Shown here piece after piece: positions 11,753 to 23,460 of a stretch of 64,000 nt of DNA; position 1 is the stretch's first letter; each line of letters starts with the position of its first letter. Origin of the DNA: Paratinospora sagittata (Eukaryota; Streptophyta; Magnoliopsida; Ranunculales; Menispermaceae); NCBI GenBank assembly GCA_035771175.1, contig CM069593.1, forward strand, positions 20,675,956 through 20,739,955, written 5' to 3'. The notes beneath the pieces were generated by a model, which saw only the letters and a list, made by a program, of their open reading frames with translations, was not told where the DNA came from and made no database searches. Position numbers and translations under genes: made by a program.

Positions 11753-14700
11753 TGAACCCGGGATTAATTTGTTCTTCTAATTAATTTGCATCGGAGCCAG
11801 GTGAATTTACTTAATTTGATCCTCTCAGGGATGTGCTTCTTTTATATACAGGAATCCAGGGATGAAATGTGCTTTATATAAAGCTCTGATATATAGCACT
11901 GTAACTAGTAATTGATCTGCTATTGTGGTTACAGACTTACAGTTGTGTATTTAGTTTTGGGGAACAAAAGGAGCTAGCTAGCCACCACCTGAAAGTTGCT
12001 GAATTGGTGAAGCTTGCTGAGAGTTTGGGATATCGTTGATGAAGATTGGAAGATTGGGCAGGAAATTATGGTGAAAATGCTGAGATAAAGGTGAGTGAAA
12101 GTGAGCATATATATGTGTTTTTGTGAGTTTATTTTCATATATATTTCAGATGTCATTGTGCAGATTGGTGTTTTTCTTATTTATATGATAAAAAACCCTA
12201 ATCTTGGCTAATTGAGCTCATTTTTTAGGTGTTAAGCTTAATTAAGTTAGAGATTTAGATGCAATAATGGTTTTTATTCTTATGATTTCTATTCCCAGTT
12301 TTATATGTATCTTTGGGTTTAATAAATTTTGAAACTTAGAATCACATATAGCTTCTTGAGTACTGCAAACTAGCTAGACATATATATTGTGGAAATTGCC
12401 CCTTTTTAAAAGTGTTCAATCTCTCTCACATATATGTAGACACATTAAATACACTCATCTTTCATATGTACAATCGAGATGTCAAAGTGGATATAAGAAC
12501 AAATATCTATGTATACCTTAATAAAATTTCAGGTTCTATTAATTTATAGGCATTTGGAGTTGATTGGTTTAAGCTTTGATAAGGAGTACGTATTTTTCTT
12601 ATTTTTCTAGGTGAATGACTTTGAAAATGCCATGGTATGTTAAGAGTGCAGAAAGATAGATGCCTTACTTCAAATTCACACACAAATCTCTGCATTCATC
12701 CACGCAGTCTGAATTAAATGACAATCTATTAGGTTTGACATATGGAAATTGAATCGTAGTATTTAATGTGATAATTGGTTAATTTATGTGCTTCTGTTAA
12801 ACTAAATCCTTCACTTCTTAAACCCTTAAATCTGTTTGGATCTCAAAGATTGAAACTCGATAATGGTAAAACTTCCTTTGAAACCTATTGAAGGATTGAA
12901 ATAAAGATTATTTCCCCAAAATGAGCTAGTATATTATAATTTCATTTCATGATGTGGTTGAAAAGGGGGAAATCTCCATGAATTCCTATGAGTTGTACAT
13001 TGTCACCTGAAATTATAAATTCCTTCCCTTTTATTCTTACAGACTTACATGGACCATAAATTATGAATATATTAGGGAGTAAATTAAGGAGTATTTTCAA
13101 CAAGAGATAGAAAGTCAACAACATAACATAAATAAGAGCTTGATATCTGATATGAGTTACAATTTCTTTTGTTGTTTATTCTGTCCTTAAATCTTTCTTT
13201 AAAGGATAAATTTGCTAGTATTTGTTTGGTCTATAGAATTAAGCTTGAATATGAGTTACACATCAAAAGCACATTAGCAGCATTTTAATCAAAGATTGGC
13301 AGCGTCTCAGTCCCAATTGTATGGGTGTTCTTTAATTTCTTTAATTCATTTATTTATAATTTGTTCATTTCTTGCAGTAGCTTTGCATAGAATATAGTAT
13401 GGCTCAGTATCATTAATTATTGTTGTTTCTGCCTAAATCCACATTTTAAGATTGGACTGCAGCATGCTGCTTATGATGCTTCTGACTAGATTATTCTAGT
13501 ACATATAATTAATCTTGATTAGTCATGGGTTTATTCAAATATTATCTCTATCTAGTTGAGAGAATATGTCACATTCAAACCAATCATGACAGAATCTATC
13601 ACATGTAAACATAGATAGAACAAAGCAAGAAAAGCCATGGACTTGACTCAGCAATCATAAAGGCAAGAAAAAGCAATAACACTTAAGTGCATTATTATTC
13701 TTGGTCAATCATCCTACTAAAAAATAGTAAAGAAATGAGTATTTTACAAAAAGTTCATGCTAAGTTGCTAACTTATAAGCTCCGGTTCTGGATTAGGGCA
13801 AATGTACTTCTCTTATTCGTACCTGAAGCAAACAGTTCCCTTGTTTTCCTAAACACCCATTGTAGATAAAGTTGCTTCATTTTAAAGCCATAGAAACGCG
13901 TCATTCCTGGAGATGTTATTAATTAGTTGATTCCACAATTAAACTTCGCTAGCTTTTAATGATTTTCAATGACTATTGATGTCAATTAATTAATTAGGGA
14001 ATTGATATATACCAACTTCTCTGTAATTAAAAACCGGCTCAAGTGGATGATATTAATTATTAGCAGAACCAGATAAAACTGATGAAGAATCACAAGACGG
14101 GCAACGTGGGGAGATGAAGTTGGAGATAAATTAATTAAAGCAGCTGTTTTCTGTACTAATATATATTTGTGTGTATGCGTGTGTGTGCGAATATATATGT
14201 GAAGATATAAATAGATAGAAGGACGATATGACTCATTTGTTGCTTTTAATGCAAGGGGTCATATATCGGGGCAGACAGACTGGTATTGCATTTGAGTGAT
14301 AAAGATCGATGAAGTTGACTCTACTTTCCAAAAGACCAACAGAAATCAGTAAAAGAGAACAATTAATAAAGCCCTACTCCATGGGAATGAAAATAAAAAG
14401 AGCATTCCAATGATTTGTTTAAGCCCTAAAGATCACTTGGTTAGTGTTAAGAGTGTGAAGCGCGCGTTTATCAAAATTGTAGTGCTATCTTTCCAGAAGA
14501 GAGGAAACACAACTTCAGAGACTTGCAGGGAGAGTAAACTTCTGTTGTAGAGATTTTTTGAATTATATACATTAAAAAAAAAAATCTCTCTTTTATTTTC
14601 TGTTTTGTGAGGGTGCTTTGCATTTACCAGTTTTCCTTATAGTTAGCTCCTGACAATCTTAATTCCGCACATTTCATCAACTACAAGTTGAAAGAATATA

Positions 14701-15527
14701 TACCTTTTTTTTTTTTTAATTTGACAGAAAAGAAATAGTTTGGAGTACCTTAATTCAAATATATTTAAGAACCCAACTTCTTAATTTAATTCCATGTGCA
14801 TTGATTAATTACAGGACCGGGAACAAAGCCCCACCTTCTCCATCGTTTGCTATAAATTAGTACCCTACACAGCTTTCCAGCTTCATATGTATTTATGTCT
14901 TTTTTCAATATTATGGTACTTACCTGTTATGTAATGGCTCCAGTTTTTATGTTAATGGTGAAAAAGAAAGCATGCATGTTGGACACTCTACACAGGTGAT
15001 CAGTGTACTTAGCTTGTAATCAACAAGTAATATTTTGTATCAATTAAAACTAAATATTAGAGAAGTACTTATAAATGTACTGTGTAATTCTTACTATAAG
15101 TCAATAACCTTGGTGTACCAGCTTAATATGTTTTAATTGTACTTTTTGTTACAAAAATTGATGATCCTTGTTTTGATAGGTTCAAATAAGTTTAATTTGT
15201 AGTTTTATTTTTTGAAAAAGAAACAAGTATAATTATATATATATTGTAAAAGTGATTACAGATTAAGGACTACCAGAAGTACTCAACCCACAGCAACAAC
15301 CCCCACAGTAAAGTTATATCAAACATGATCTCCAATTTCCCCCACAGTACAGTTATATCAAACATGATCTCCAATTTCTATGCTAATCATTAATTGAAAA
15401 ACCTCTTGCATACTTCGATGAAGTGAAAAGTTTAATTTGTAGTTAAGTAAATCTCAATAAAGATAATGAGATAAGTCAAGAAAACATTAATTATTTATCA
15501 ACTATATATATATATATATATATGAAA
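11753..15527. other. Intergenic / possible rest of the MIR172 transcript
   Basis: No protein frame was recognised. The first few hundred bases may belong to the primary miRNA transcript. A 40-bp direct repeat containing CAAACATGATCTCCAATTTC occurs twice at about 15301-15380, and a TA run lies at 15503-15523. Confidence 0.4.
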
Positions 15528-15850
15528 GGGAAATGCTAATCTAATTGTAAATTTTTACAACTGTATGTGTAACTACACATGTATATCTATTGAATCATTT
15601 ATTACATGTCTTGAGATGTGTAAAATATTAATATTTAATGAATATATATGTGTAGTTACAAAAATTACAGTTTAGATTAATATTTTTCTAACCTAACTAT
15701 AAAATAATGCAACTACACTGCAACTAAATGTTTATATTCTTTAAATGTGTGTAGTTTACATATTTTAAGATGTATAATAAATAATTTAATAGACATAAAC
15801 ATATAATTATAATATAATTATATTATTTTACAATTTAGATTAGCAATCCC
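15528..15850. mobile_element. MITE-like element(s)
   Basis: The left end GGGAAATGCTAATCTAATTG is mirrored at the far right end, whose reverse complement is GGGATTGCTAATCTAAATTG. An internal inverted copy of the same end also occurs near 15688. The block may be one 323-bp element or two about 160-bp elements side by side. The interior matches the element at 2147-2319 in opposite orientation (TTACATGTCTTGAGATGTGT). There is no coding capacity. Confidence 0.55.
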
Positions 15851-18101
15851 GTGTATACAAAGATCCAAGCCAACATATATCAAAAACAAAAAAAAATTAT
15901 TAGGTTATTAATTAACTAGTGGAGTAAATCCCTATAAAAATGATGCGGGTGGCCCCAAGATGGTGATTTGTCCACGTGCCACTCTGTACGAAAGCAATAA
16001 TCAAGGCAAGAAAAAGAAAATAGATACCACTTCCCATGATCAAGAAGACCATAAGTTTTTTTTTTTTTTTTTTAATTTTTTGAAAAGAGGAAGACCATAA
16101 AAATGATTTTTTTTAACAAAAAAAGAAAAAGAATAGGTTAGTGACATAAATAAAAAATAAAGAGTTACCATCAGTACTGCTGAGATCACTGCAAAAACCT
16201 CTCGAGGCACTACTATTGCCTGTTAGTATAGTACTTGCTGTTATTGTAGCCAGAGAAATCATGAACTTCAATTAATTCAGAAACTGTCCCCCGACACGGG
16301 TTTAAGCTGCAACTCTTACATACGTATATATATACTATATGTATCGGCAACCACATATATATATAGGTAGATAGCACAGAAGATGGGCCAAACTGTACGC
16401 GTTGATGTTGGGTGCACCAAACAAGCTGGAAGAAACGAAACGCTTATTGCATAGCCATTTGCAACCACTGGTTTTAACCATTTTTATCAAGTTCAAAGTT
16501 TGGTGTTGACAGCGCACGGGAAGACTTATTGGTAGCTGTCGTTGATGTGGCGCATATACGAAGATTACGCGAATTTCGAAGCTGTATTTGTACAATGTAA
16601 TATGTATAGATCAGATGTTTCGAGAACAGAACGCGTGAACCGAGGCATGACGTACGAAAAGGTCTTGTCATAATGACGTGACTTCTTCTTCAGCTAGCAA
16701 TTTTATCGCTGTCGCGAGCTCGAATCCGCCTCTCCACTCGAGTCGAGTCCACACATGAGCATCCCCGTCATTGACGCTGTGCTGACTCCTTGTATGTTTT
16801 ATGAATTCAAATAAACAAGCTTTATTTGGATTAATTAGGGCGAGAGGAATGATTACTAAAGTAAAGTGTAAATACTCAGAATTAAAAAGTAACTAACAAC
16901 GAGTAGTTGGCTGAATGTAAGTAAGCTGACTTCCAAGATTGTTTGTATATAAAAATTTTAAAGTTTGTTTCTTAAAGAGGTCTATTATCATTCTTTCATC
17001 TGAAACAAAGACTAGTCTTATGCTCAAAGAATATATGGACACTTTACAAAAAACTAAAAAATTAAATTAAATTAAAGAGTAAAAATAGAGAGATCTCATA
17101 TAAAGTTGTCCCAAAAGTGGTGAGATATGGAGAAAAAGAAGAGATAGATTGAATTACAATATTAACGCTTCATTAATTTGTGACATGATAAAAAAGAAAA
17201 TCTTAACGTTTAAAGGCTTGATTATGAAACTTTGAAAAAAAAAATATTCATATAATAATGTCTTCGAGCATTTGTACTCTATATACTATAGATATTGTAC
17301 AGATGATGTAAATATAGATGCCAATGCCCCTATCCCAAAAACATTAAAACATGAACCATAGTATTATAGACCCGAAGAATTTGATGCTGAAAAATCCTAT
17401 GAGGATCACATTGATTCTTATCCAAAGGAGGCAAGATTAAGTGAAACAAACTACTTAAAATTGGTTATGTTTAGGAGAGCTTTTCTAAAGTGTCACTCTA
17501 CAAGAACAGTTTTCTATTTTTAGAAAAAGCTAAGTGAGATCAGTTTTTTTTTCTTTTTAAAAATGTTTTTGAAAAAAGTCTTTCAAACAAAGCCATTAGC
17601 ATACAAGAGGGTAGTCAAAAAAATTAGTCCCTGTTTATTAGTTATTCCTCAAATATCATCATTGCTTCTTCTTTGATAAAAGAAGTTCACGACCCACCCA
17701 CCCATCACGGACGCCTTTCACCTACTGCAAAAAATTTCCTACAATCTATTGGGAAACTAGGGACTCAACTAATATTAAGAACTTTTCATTCTAGAGGAGT
17801 GGTCACTGGTCACAGGGGGTACCTCAAAAGAGCAAGGCTTTATTCCAATAAGCCAATTGATATGGACCTTGCGAATTCATTCTTTTTCCTATCCAAACAT
17901 AGGCTTCCCGGCCCATATTTTTACATATTTTTAAGCTCAAGAAATTATATTCGGGAAGTTGTAGGCTTGGGGCTTCAGACCCATTAAGGTGTCTTTTGAA
18001 CAAGACAGTGATTTAGATTGCCTGAGGCTTTAACGCGCGAAACTCCTTCAAACTCTCTCCGAGAACTTCCGACGCTGATTCTCTCTGCTCCTTTTTCTTC
18101 C
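15851..18101. other. Intergenic upstream of the PPR gene
   Basis: Mostly AT-rich. A GC-richer block at 16374-16800 has no convincing frame but holds several TGACG motifs. An open frame at 17673-17987 ends just before the PPR gene and shows no recognisable domain. The PPR promoter should lie in the last few hundred bases, but I see no clear TATA box. Confidence 0.4.
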
Positions 18102-19985
18102 ATGGCGGCGATTCTCTATCAAAACAAGAGATTTCTAAAAACCTTGAAACCAGTTGAAACCATTAAAACAGTTCTCTCTTCAGAACCATCTCTTCAGTCA
18201 AACCGTGAAATTGCTTCAAATATCTCCAAAACCCTGATGACAACTTCTACTTTATGCTACAAATCTCTTCTCCAACCCACTTCTCCCCTTCTTTCCAATC
18301 TCAATTCCAACGTAGTTCACCTTGTTCTCTCAAACCCACGTCTCAAAACCAAAACTTGCTTAGATTTCTTCAACTTTCTGAAAAGTACCAGAGATCTCAC
18401 TTCCTACAAGCATGATCTTCAAGCCTATATGACCATCGTTTGCAGGTTGTTCAAGGACAAAAGGTTCGCAATGGCGAAAGAAATCCTTAATTCAGCTATT
18501 TCTCACAACGAATTCAACTGCCCACTTGCAATTACCACTTCTATGGTTGAGAATTGTTGCAAGGATTCTAGGGTTTTGACGAAAGTGCTGGATATGATTT
18601 TTAGGGTTTATTCGGATAATTACAAGTTTCAAGATGCATTGGAGACCTTCGAATTCATGAAAACTAAGGGCCTTTTAATTGATGAGAGGTCATGTATTGT
18701 GTTCTTGCTCGCCCTGAAGAAATCTAATAAGATGGATCAAGCCCTAGGGTTTTTTAACCAAATTCTGGATTCGGGTATCGGTTTGTCCGTCTATTCGATG
18801 ACAATTGTGGTTGATTTGCTGTGTAAGAAAGGGGAAATCGATCAAGCTAGAAAATTGATCCATAACATGAGCGATAAAGGGATCGAGCCGAATATAATCA
18901 CTTATAATACATTAATTGATGCATATATGAAAAGAGAGGATTTTCAGGAGGTCGATAGGATATTGAAATTGATCAAGAAGGTCGATTTGACATATAACGT
19001 TGTGACTTATACGCTTTTGATTGATGGGTTTTCGAGTTCAGGGAAGATTGAAGTAGCTGAGAGGATATTTGCTGAGATGAATGAGAGAGGTGTTGAAGCT
19101 GATGCCTATTTGTACACTTCTATCATTGATGGGAACTGTAGATCAGGAAATATGAAAAGGGCATTTCAATTGTTTGATGACATGTCCATGAGAGGCATCG
19201 AACCAACTGGCCATACTTATGGATCTCTGATTAATGGGCTTTGTAAAGTTGGGCAGATGGAGGCAGTGGACATATTGTTGAATGAGATGCAAAGCAAGGG
19301 AATTGATTTAAATCAGGTGATATTTAACACATTAATGGATGGGTATTGCAAGAAAGGTATGATCAATGAAGCTTTAAAATTGCTGGTTGTGATGGATAAG
19401 AAAGGCCTTGAGGCTGATCTGTTTGCCTATAATACAATTGCAAGTGGGTTATGCAAGGCAAACCGTTCTAAGGAGGCTGAGACACTCTTGCTGAACTTAG
19501 AGGATAAGGGAGTGATTCCAAATACAGTTAGTATGACTACATTGATTGATATATATTGCAAGGAAGGGGATTTCTTGGAAGCAAAAAGGTTGTTTCGTGA
19601 TATGGAGGTGAAGGGGTTGAAGCCTAGTACTATAACTTATAATGTTCTGATTGATGGATGTAGCAAGAATGGTAAGATGGGGGAAGCTTTTAAGTTTAGA
19701 AATGAGATGGAAGGTAAAGGAATGATGCCGGACATGTATACTTACACATCACTTATTCATGGAAATTGTATAGTTGGTAAGGTAGATGAGGCATTGCAAC
19801 TATTTAATGAAATTCCTGGAAAGGGTTTGGTTCCTAGCATTGTCACTTATACAGCAATGATTTCTGGCTTGTCCAAGGTTGGGAGATCAGATGAGGCATT
19901 TCAGTTGTACGATGAGATGATAGAGGCAGGCCTAAGACCTGATGAAACTGTGTATTCTTCACTTGTGGGAAGCCTTCACTCCTAG
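18102..19985 (+). CDS. P-class pentatricopeptide repeat protein
   Basis: An intronless 627-residue protein. The ATG at 18102 sits in a good plant context (TTCCATGGCG); the frame is open upstream to 18018 but has no earlier ATG. The first 60 or so residues are rich in Lys, Ser and Thr and poor in acids, as expected of a mitochondrial or plastid presequence. From about residue 190 there are some 12 consecutive 35-residue PPR motifs, shown by phrases such as VVTYTLLIDGF, HTYGSLINGLCK and ITYNVLIDGCSK, ending in a partial repeat (VYSSLVGSL). There is no E, DYW or SMR domain, so it is a plain P-type protein. Such proteins bind one organellar RNA site and help in its stabilisation, processing or translation. 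The target is unknown. Intronless structure is typical of the family. Confidence 0.93.
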   Translation: MAAILYQNKRFLKTLKPVETIKTVLSSEPSLQSNREIASNISKTLMTTSTLCYKSLLQPTSPLLSNLNSNVVHLVLSNPRLKTKTCLDFFNFLKSTRDLTSYKHDLQAYMTIVCRLFKDKRFAMAKEILNSAISHNEFNCPLAITTSMVENCCKDSRVLTKVLDMIFRVYSDNYKFQDALETFEFMKTKGLLIDERSCIVFLLALKKSNKMDQALGFFNQILDSGIGLSVYSMTIVVDLLCKKGEIDQARKLIHNMSDKGIEPNIITYNTLIDAYMKREDFQEVDRILKLIKKVDLTYNVVTYTLLIDGFSSSGKIEVAERIFAEMNERGVEADAYLYTSIIDGNCRSGNMKRAFQLFDDMSMRGIEPTGHTYGSLINGLCKVGQMEAVDILLNEMQSKGIDLNQVIFNTLMDGYCKKGMINEALKLLVVMDKKGLEADLFAYNTIASGLCKANRSKEAETLLLNLEDKGVIPNTVSMTTLIDIYCKEGDFLEAKRLFRDMEVKGLKPSTITYNVLIDGCSKNGKMGEAFKFRNEMEGKGMMPDMYTYTSLIHGNCIVGKVDEALQLFNEIPGKGLVPSIVTYTAMISGLSKVGRSDEAFQLYDEMIEAGLRPDETVYSSLVGSLHS

Positions 19986-22013
19986 AAGCCTTGATGGTTC
20001 TCTTCAAAGATGCCATCTTTTTTTTGGGTTGTTCCACTGAAAGACCATTTAAATTTATACACTCTTCAAGATTACAAGCTTGCTTGGTTATTTGAAGAAG
20101 GGAGATCAGATGAGGTAATTTCACTTGTATGGTGAGATCATGTGGATAATAAGCTGTTTCTCTTGGTTTCCACTGTTGCAACCAAGCAAGAGAAAACCCG
20201 AATCGGAGAAACTTCTTTTATAGCAAAAAAAGAAAAAAGGGAAGTCACATTTCCTACAGCTATTCCTTGTGGTTATAATGATTCTCTCATGGGCTTGAAA
20301 TGAGCCAAAATGGAGGAACTGGTTCTATCTAGAAGCATAGCAATTGGCAAATGCTTTGTTCTGAAGGAGAGATTTATTCCAGTAGGACATCCACTTTATC
20401 AAACAAGTGTGCAACTCGCAAGAAAGGTGATCTGGAAGGGAGACTTGTTTTAGTTTTCTTCATGGTTAGTAAATTATCTCGGCCGCTTCTCGAGGTACAT
20501 GGCCCAAAACTCCCTCAGCTACTTTTTTCAATTATCTCCAATCCAATTACGATTAACATAAGTTTGTCCTGTTATTTTCATTTTGTGTTTTTCCTATTAA
20601 TAATGCTGTTAGACATGCAAGATTTTTGCTTATGTAGGTAAATAGAAGCTTTGATGCTAAGAAAGCTGCCAATGCAAACATTAGCTGTGTATGTTGTATA
20701 GATAGAGAACAATATGCTATTCCGTAGAAATAAGTCAATATGTTATTTTTGATGATTGAATTGAAATCCATATGCCTTTTGTTTTTGGAGGGGCATGATA
20801 CAGTCTTGCAAGAACAACATGTTAGCCCTGATGTGTGGCCGTCTCTATCAAATGCAGAAGGTTCCTGGCCTCAAGCATGAAGTTCAAAAGCATTAACATG
20901 AGGCAATTATGAGGAAAGAGGACCCCTGTGCTTCAAATAAACATTTGTTTATTCCCTTAAATGCATTTAACCCACCTAGTTTTCTGAGTTTACAAAACTA
21001 CCCTTTATTTACTGACTTGAAAAATATTTTATGTAAGTATTATATTTCATTTTTCTTTAATTTTTTATTTTAAAAAATTAATAATAGCATTTGTGATGAA
21101 ATTTGAGTCAAAACATTTGCTTATTTTATTTTTCTTATTTATATTCATTATTCTCTTATTTATCTTGAGATTTCGGTAGCTATTCTATGAACTCCACGTA
21201 GCCTTAAAAAAAATAATAATAAATTATTTAGCTAATTAGGAAGAAGATACCTAAAGTTAGGTAGTCTCATTGGACGAGGAACGGAGTATAAGTTGTGGTT
21301 GAGAGGTGATCACACTTATCCGGTCATTTAAGAGAAGGACACTCAACATGTAATTTCAGACTCTAGAGTAGTCTCGCCTTTGTAATTTCAGACTCCGGAG
21401 TAGTCTCGTCCTGCAAAGAGGTTAGGGCGATATTTGGCCGTTATAGACCTAAAAAAACTAAATTAGGGAGATGGGTGCCAAAATCTGTCTATGAACCGGG
21501 CAATGATGATGAGCCATTTGTAATTTACACTTTATTATGCAAGTGAAACAACATGATACCAAGGCGACAAAAGATGACAATGATGCAAGTCCTAGAGCAT
21601 GCACCAAGTATATTATATATATATATATATAGTGTCTAATCTAACTCTCTTTTTACTTGGATTCCACCTTTGTTTTTTAAATAATAGGATTCCTCAACTT
21701 TAAGATGCCGTCGCAATCAGAATCTTCATTTCTCAATTATTTATATCTTCACAGAAACACCTTATGGAGTAGTGGCAGGACAGTGTTCAATAACGGTGAG
21801 AAACAGTTTCTCAGGTGCAAGACAGGAAAACATGAAGAAATCATTGCTCCAAGTATTCAGTTATATTGTGCCACTTGATGATCAGCGCAGCAAATGTCTC
21901 AAAGGTCTGGTGTTTGATCTCTCTCATGATCCATAGCAGAGAAGGGTTAACATTTATGTTATCTTGATATGCTTAGTTGGATTTCACTTATCAACTAAAT
22001 AATTTTTAAATTA
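19986..22013. other. Intergenic, PPR 3' flank
   Basis: The first few hundred bases are probably PPR 3' untranslated sequence. A 31-bp direct repeat with an inner palindrome lies at 21349-21411, and a TA run at about 21611-21631. No gene was recognised. Confidence 0.4.
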
Positions 22014-22192
22014 AAAAATACTAAGGAGATTAAAATTTCACATCAATTGTTACAAATTTGATGTGTCAAACATCATTTATATCAAATTTATAATTTTATT
22101 AAAAAGTATATTATTTTGATGTATTAAAGTTAAAAGTTGAAGTAACAGTAATTTGTAGCAATTGATATGGTATTTTCAATTCAACGTGGCAT
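22014..22192. mobile_element. MITE-like element
   Basis: Imperfect inverted ends can be read: ATTTCACATCAATTGTTACA at the left and, from the right end on the other strand, ATACCATATCAATTGCTACA. The interior is AT-rich and has no frame. The size fits a small MITE. The family is not assigned and the outer limits are uncertain by about 20 bases. Confidence 0.4.
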
Positions 22193-22254
22193 TGCTCTTT
22201 TAAATTTTTAGGTCTAGAGTTTCTACCATTTGCTTCTTTTGTTATTTACTAGCT

Positions 22255-23060
22255 AGTAGGGGTGTACATGGGTTGGATTAGGTTAAGTCAGTTTGAGGCC
22301 AAAATTTAATTCAATCCAAACAGTTCAGGTTGTTAAATTTAAAACTCAACCCAACTTAATTTATCCCCCAACGTAATCCAACTCAAATAATTCAGGTTCG
22401 GGTTGGGTTGGGTCGGTAGATCGGGGACTTGGGCATAATTTTGATAATTTCGAACAATAATTTACAAAATGATTGATACATAGCAAATTATGGTAGCCCT
22501 TTTTTTATTCAACATTTACAGTATGTTATTACAATGGCTTAGATTAGTGATTATGAAACTCATGTTCATGATGATGATCCAATTCTCTTGTTGGTTTATA
22601 TCTTTAAAACTTTATATGAACATAACTTGTTACAGGGGCTTATTTTTACATTGTTAAAAAGTGTCAATAGTTAAACACTAAAATTCTTATCGAACAGTTA
22701 GAAAAACACATATGAGAACGGAAAATGTAGAATAAGTAAAAGACACAAGTACACAGTTAAGCTAAAAAAGACATAAAAAATTTTTTTAAAAAAATTAAAT
22801 TTAAGTTATTATGATTGTTAAGCTTCGCATTAGTAACTTTTTTTTATTTTTATTTTTTTAAAAATTATAAAACTCTAAATTATAAATATATAATTATAAA
22901 ATTTATGACTTTGAGACTAATACTAGGGTTCGATTTGAGTCGGATTATTCTATTTTTTATGCGTTTGAACCTGTGACCCAACTCAAACTGATCGACTTAG
23001 TCATTTTATAACCTAACCCAACTCAAACTAATCTAAAAGATTCGAGTTGATGATAAAGTC
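22255..23060. mobile_element. Degraded hAT-like non-autonomous element
   Basis: The left end reads TAGGGGTGTACATGGGTTGG, like the ends of many plant hAT-derived MITEs, followed by GGTTCGGGTTGGGTTGGGTC. The right end holds inverted matches such as AACCTAACCCAACTCAAACT. The middle is AT-rich and non-coding. The ends are too diverged to define the target duplication, so this is a tentative call. Confidence 0.35.
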
Positions 23061-23235
23061 CCTATGAGAAACCATGAGATTAATCTTTCGTGAATTCCCT
23101 CAATCAATATGAAAAACTCGTGTGTAAAAGCTTACACAAGATATTATTTAATGGTTAAACTAAACGAAATAAAATAATAAACATATTTATATAATACATA
23201 ATTGAAAAGTAGTAGGCCTAATATCAGTAGTAGAA

Positions 23236-23460
23236 GCCAAACATGGCATGATTTAGTGGTCAACACAACTCTTACTGCGATGGGAGTTCGAGTCCTAGGA
23301 AAGAGATCGATTTTGTGTCAGTTTATCTCACTAGTTTTCACGGGCTTCATCCCGCTTGTGTTTTGTATGGGCTTTGTCTGATCTGTGTTTATAGGCGTTA
23401 GGGTTCACCGGTTTCTTAGAGCTATGCTTGGGTACAGCCAATGCTCCTTATCCAACTGTC
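23236..23460 (+). mobile_element. tRNA-derived SINE-like remnant
   Basis: GATTTAGTGGTCAACAC resembles a pol III A box, and GGAGTTCGAGTCCT, about 40 bases on, matches a B box well. The downstream body is GC-richer than its surroundings. No poly(A) tail or target duplication was found. Confidence 0.35.

Noticed and set aside
17673..17987. 104-residue open frame before the PPR gene
   Set aside because: No domain, no transit signal, ordinary composition, and no splice signal linking it to the PPR frame; probably chance.
18018..18101. Longer PPR frame beginning at 18018
   Set aside because: The frame is open but begins with TTG, not ATG. The first ATG is at 18102 in a good plant context.
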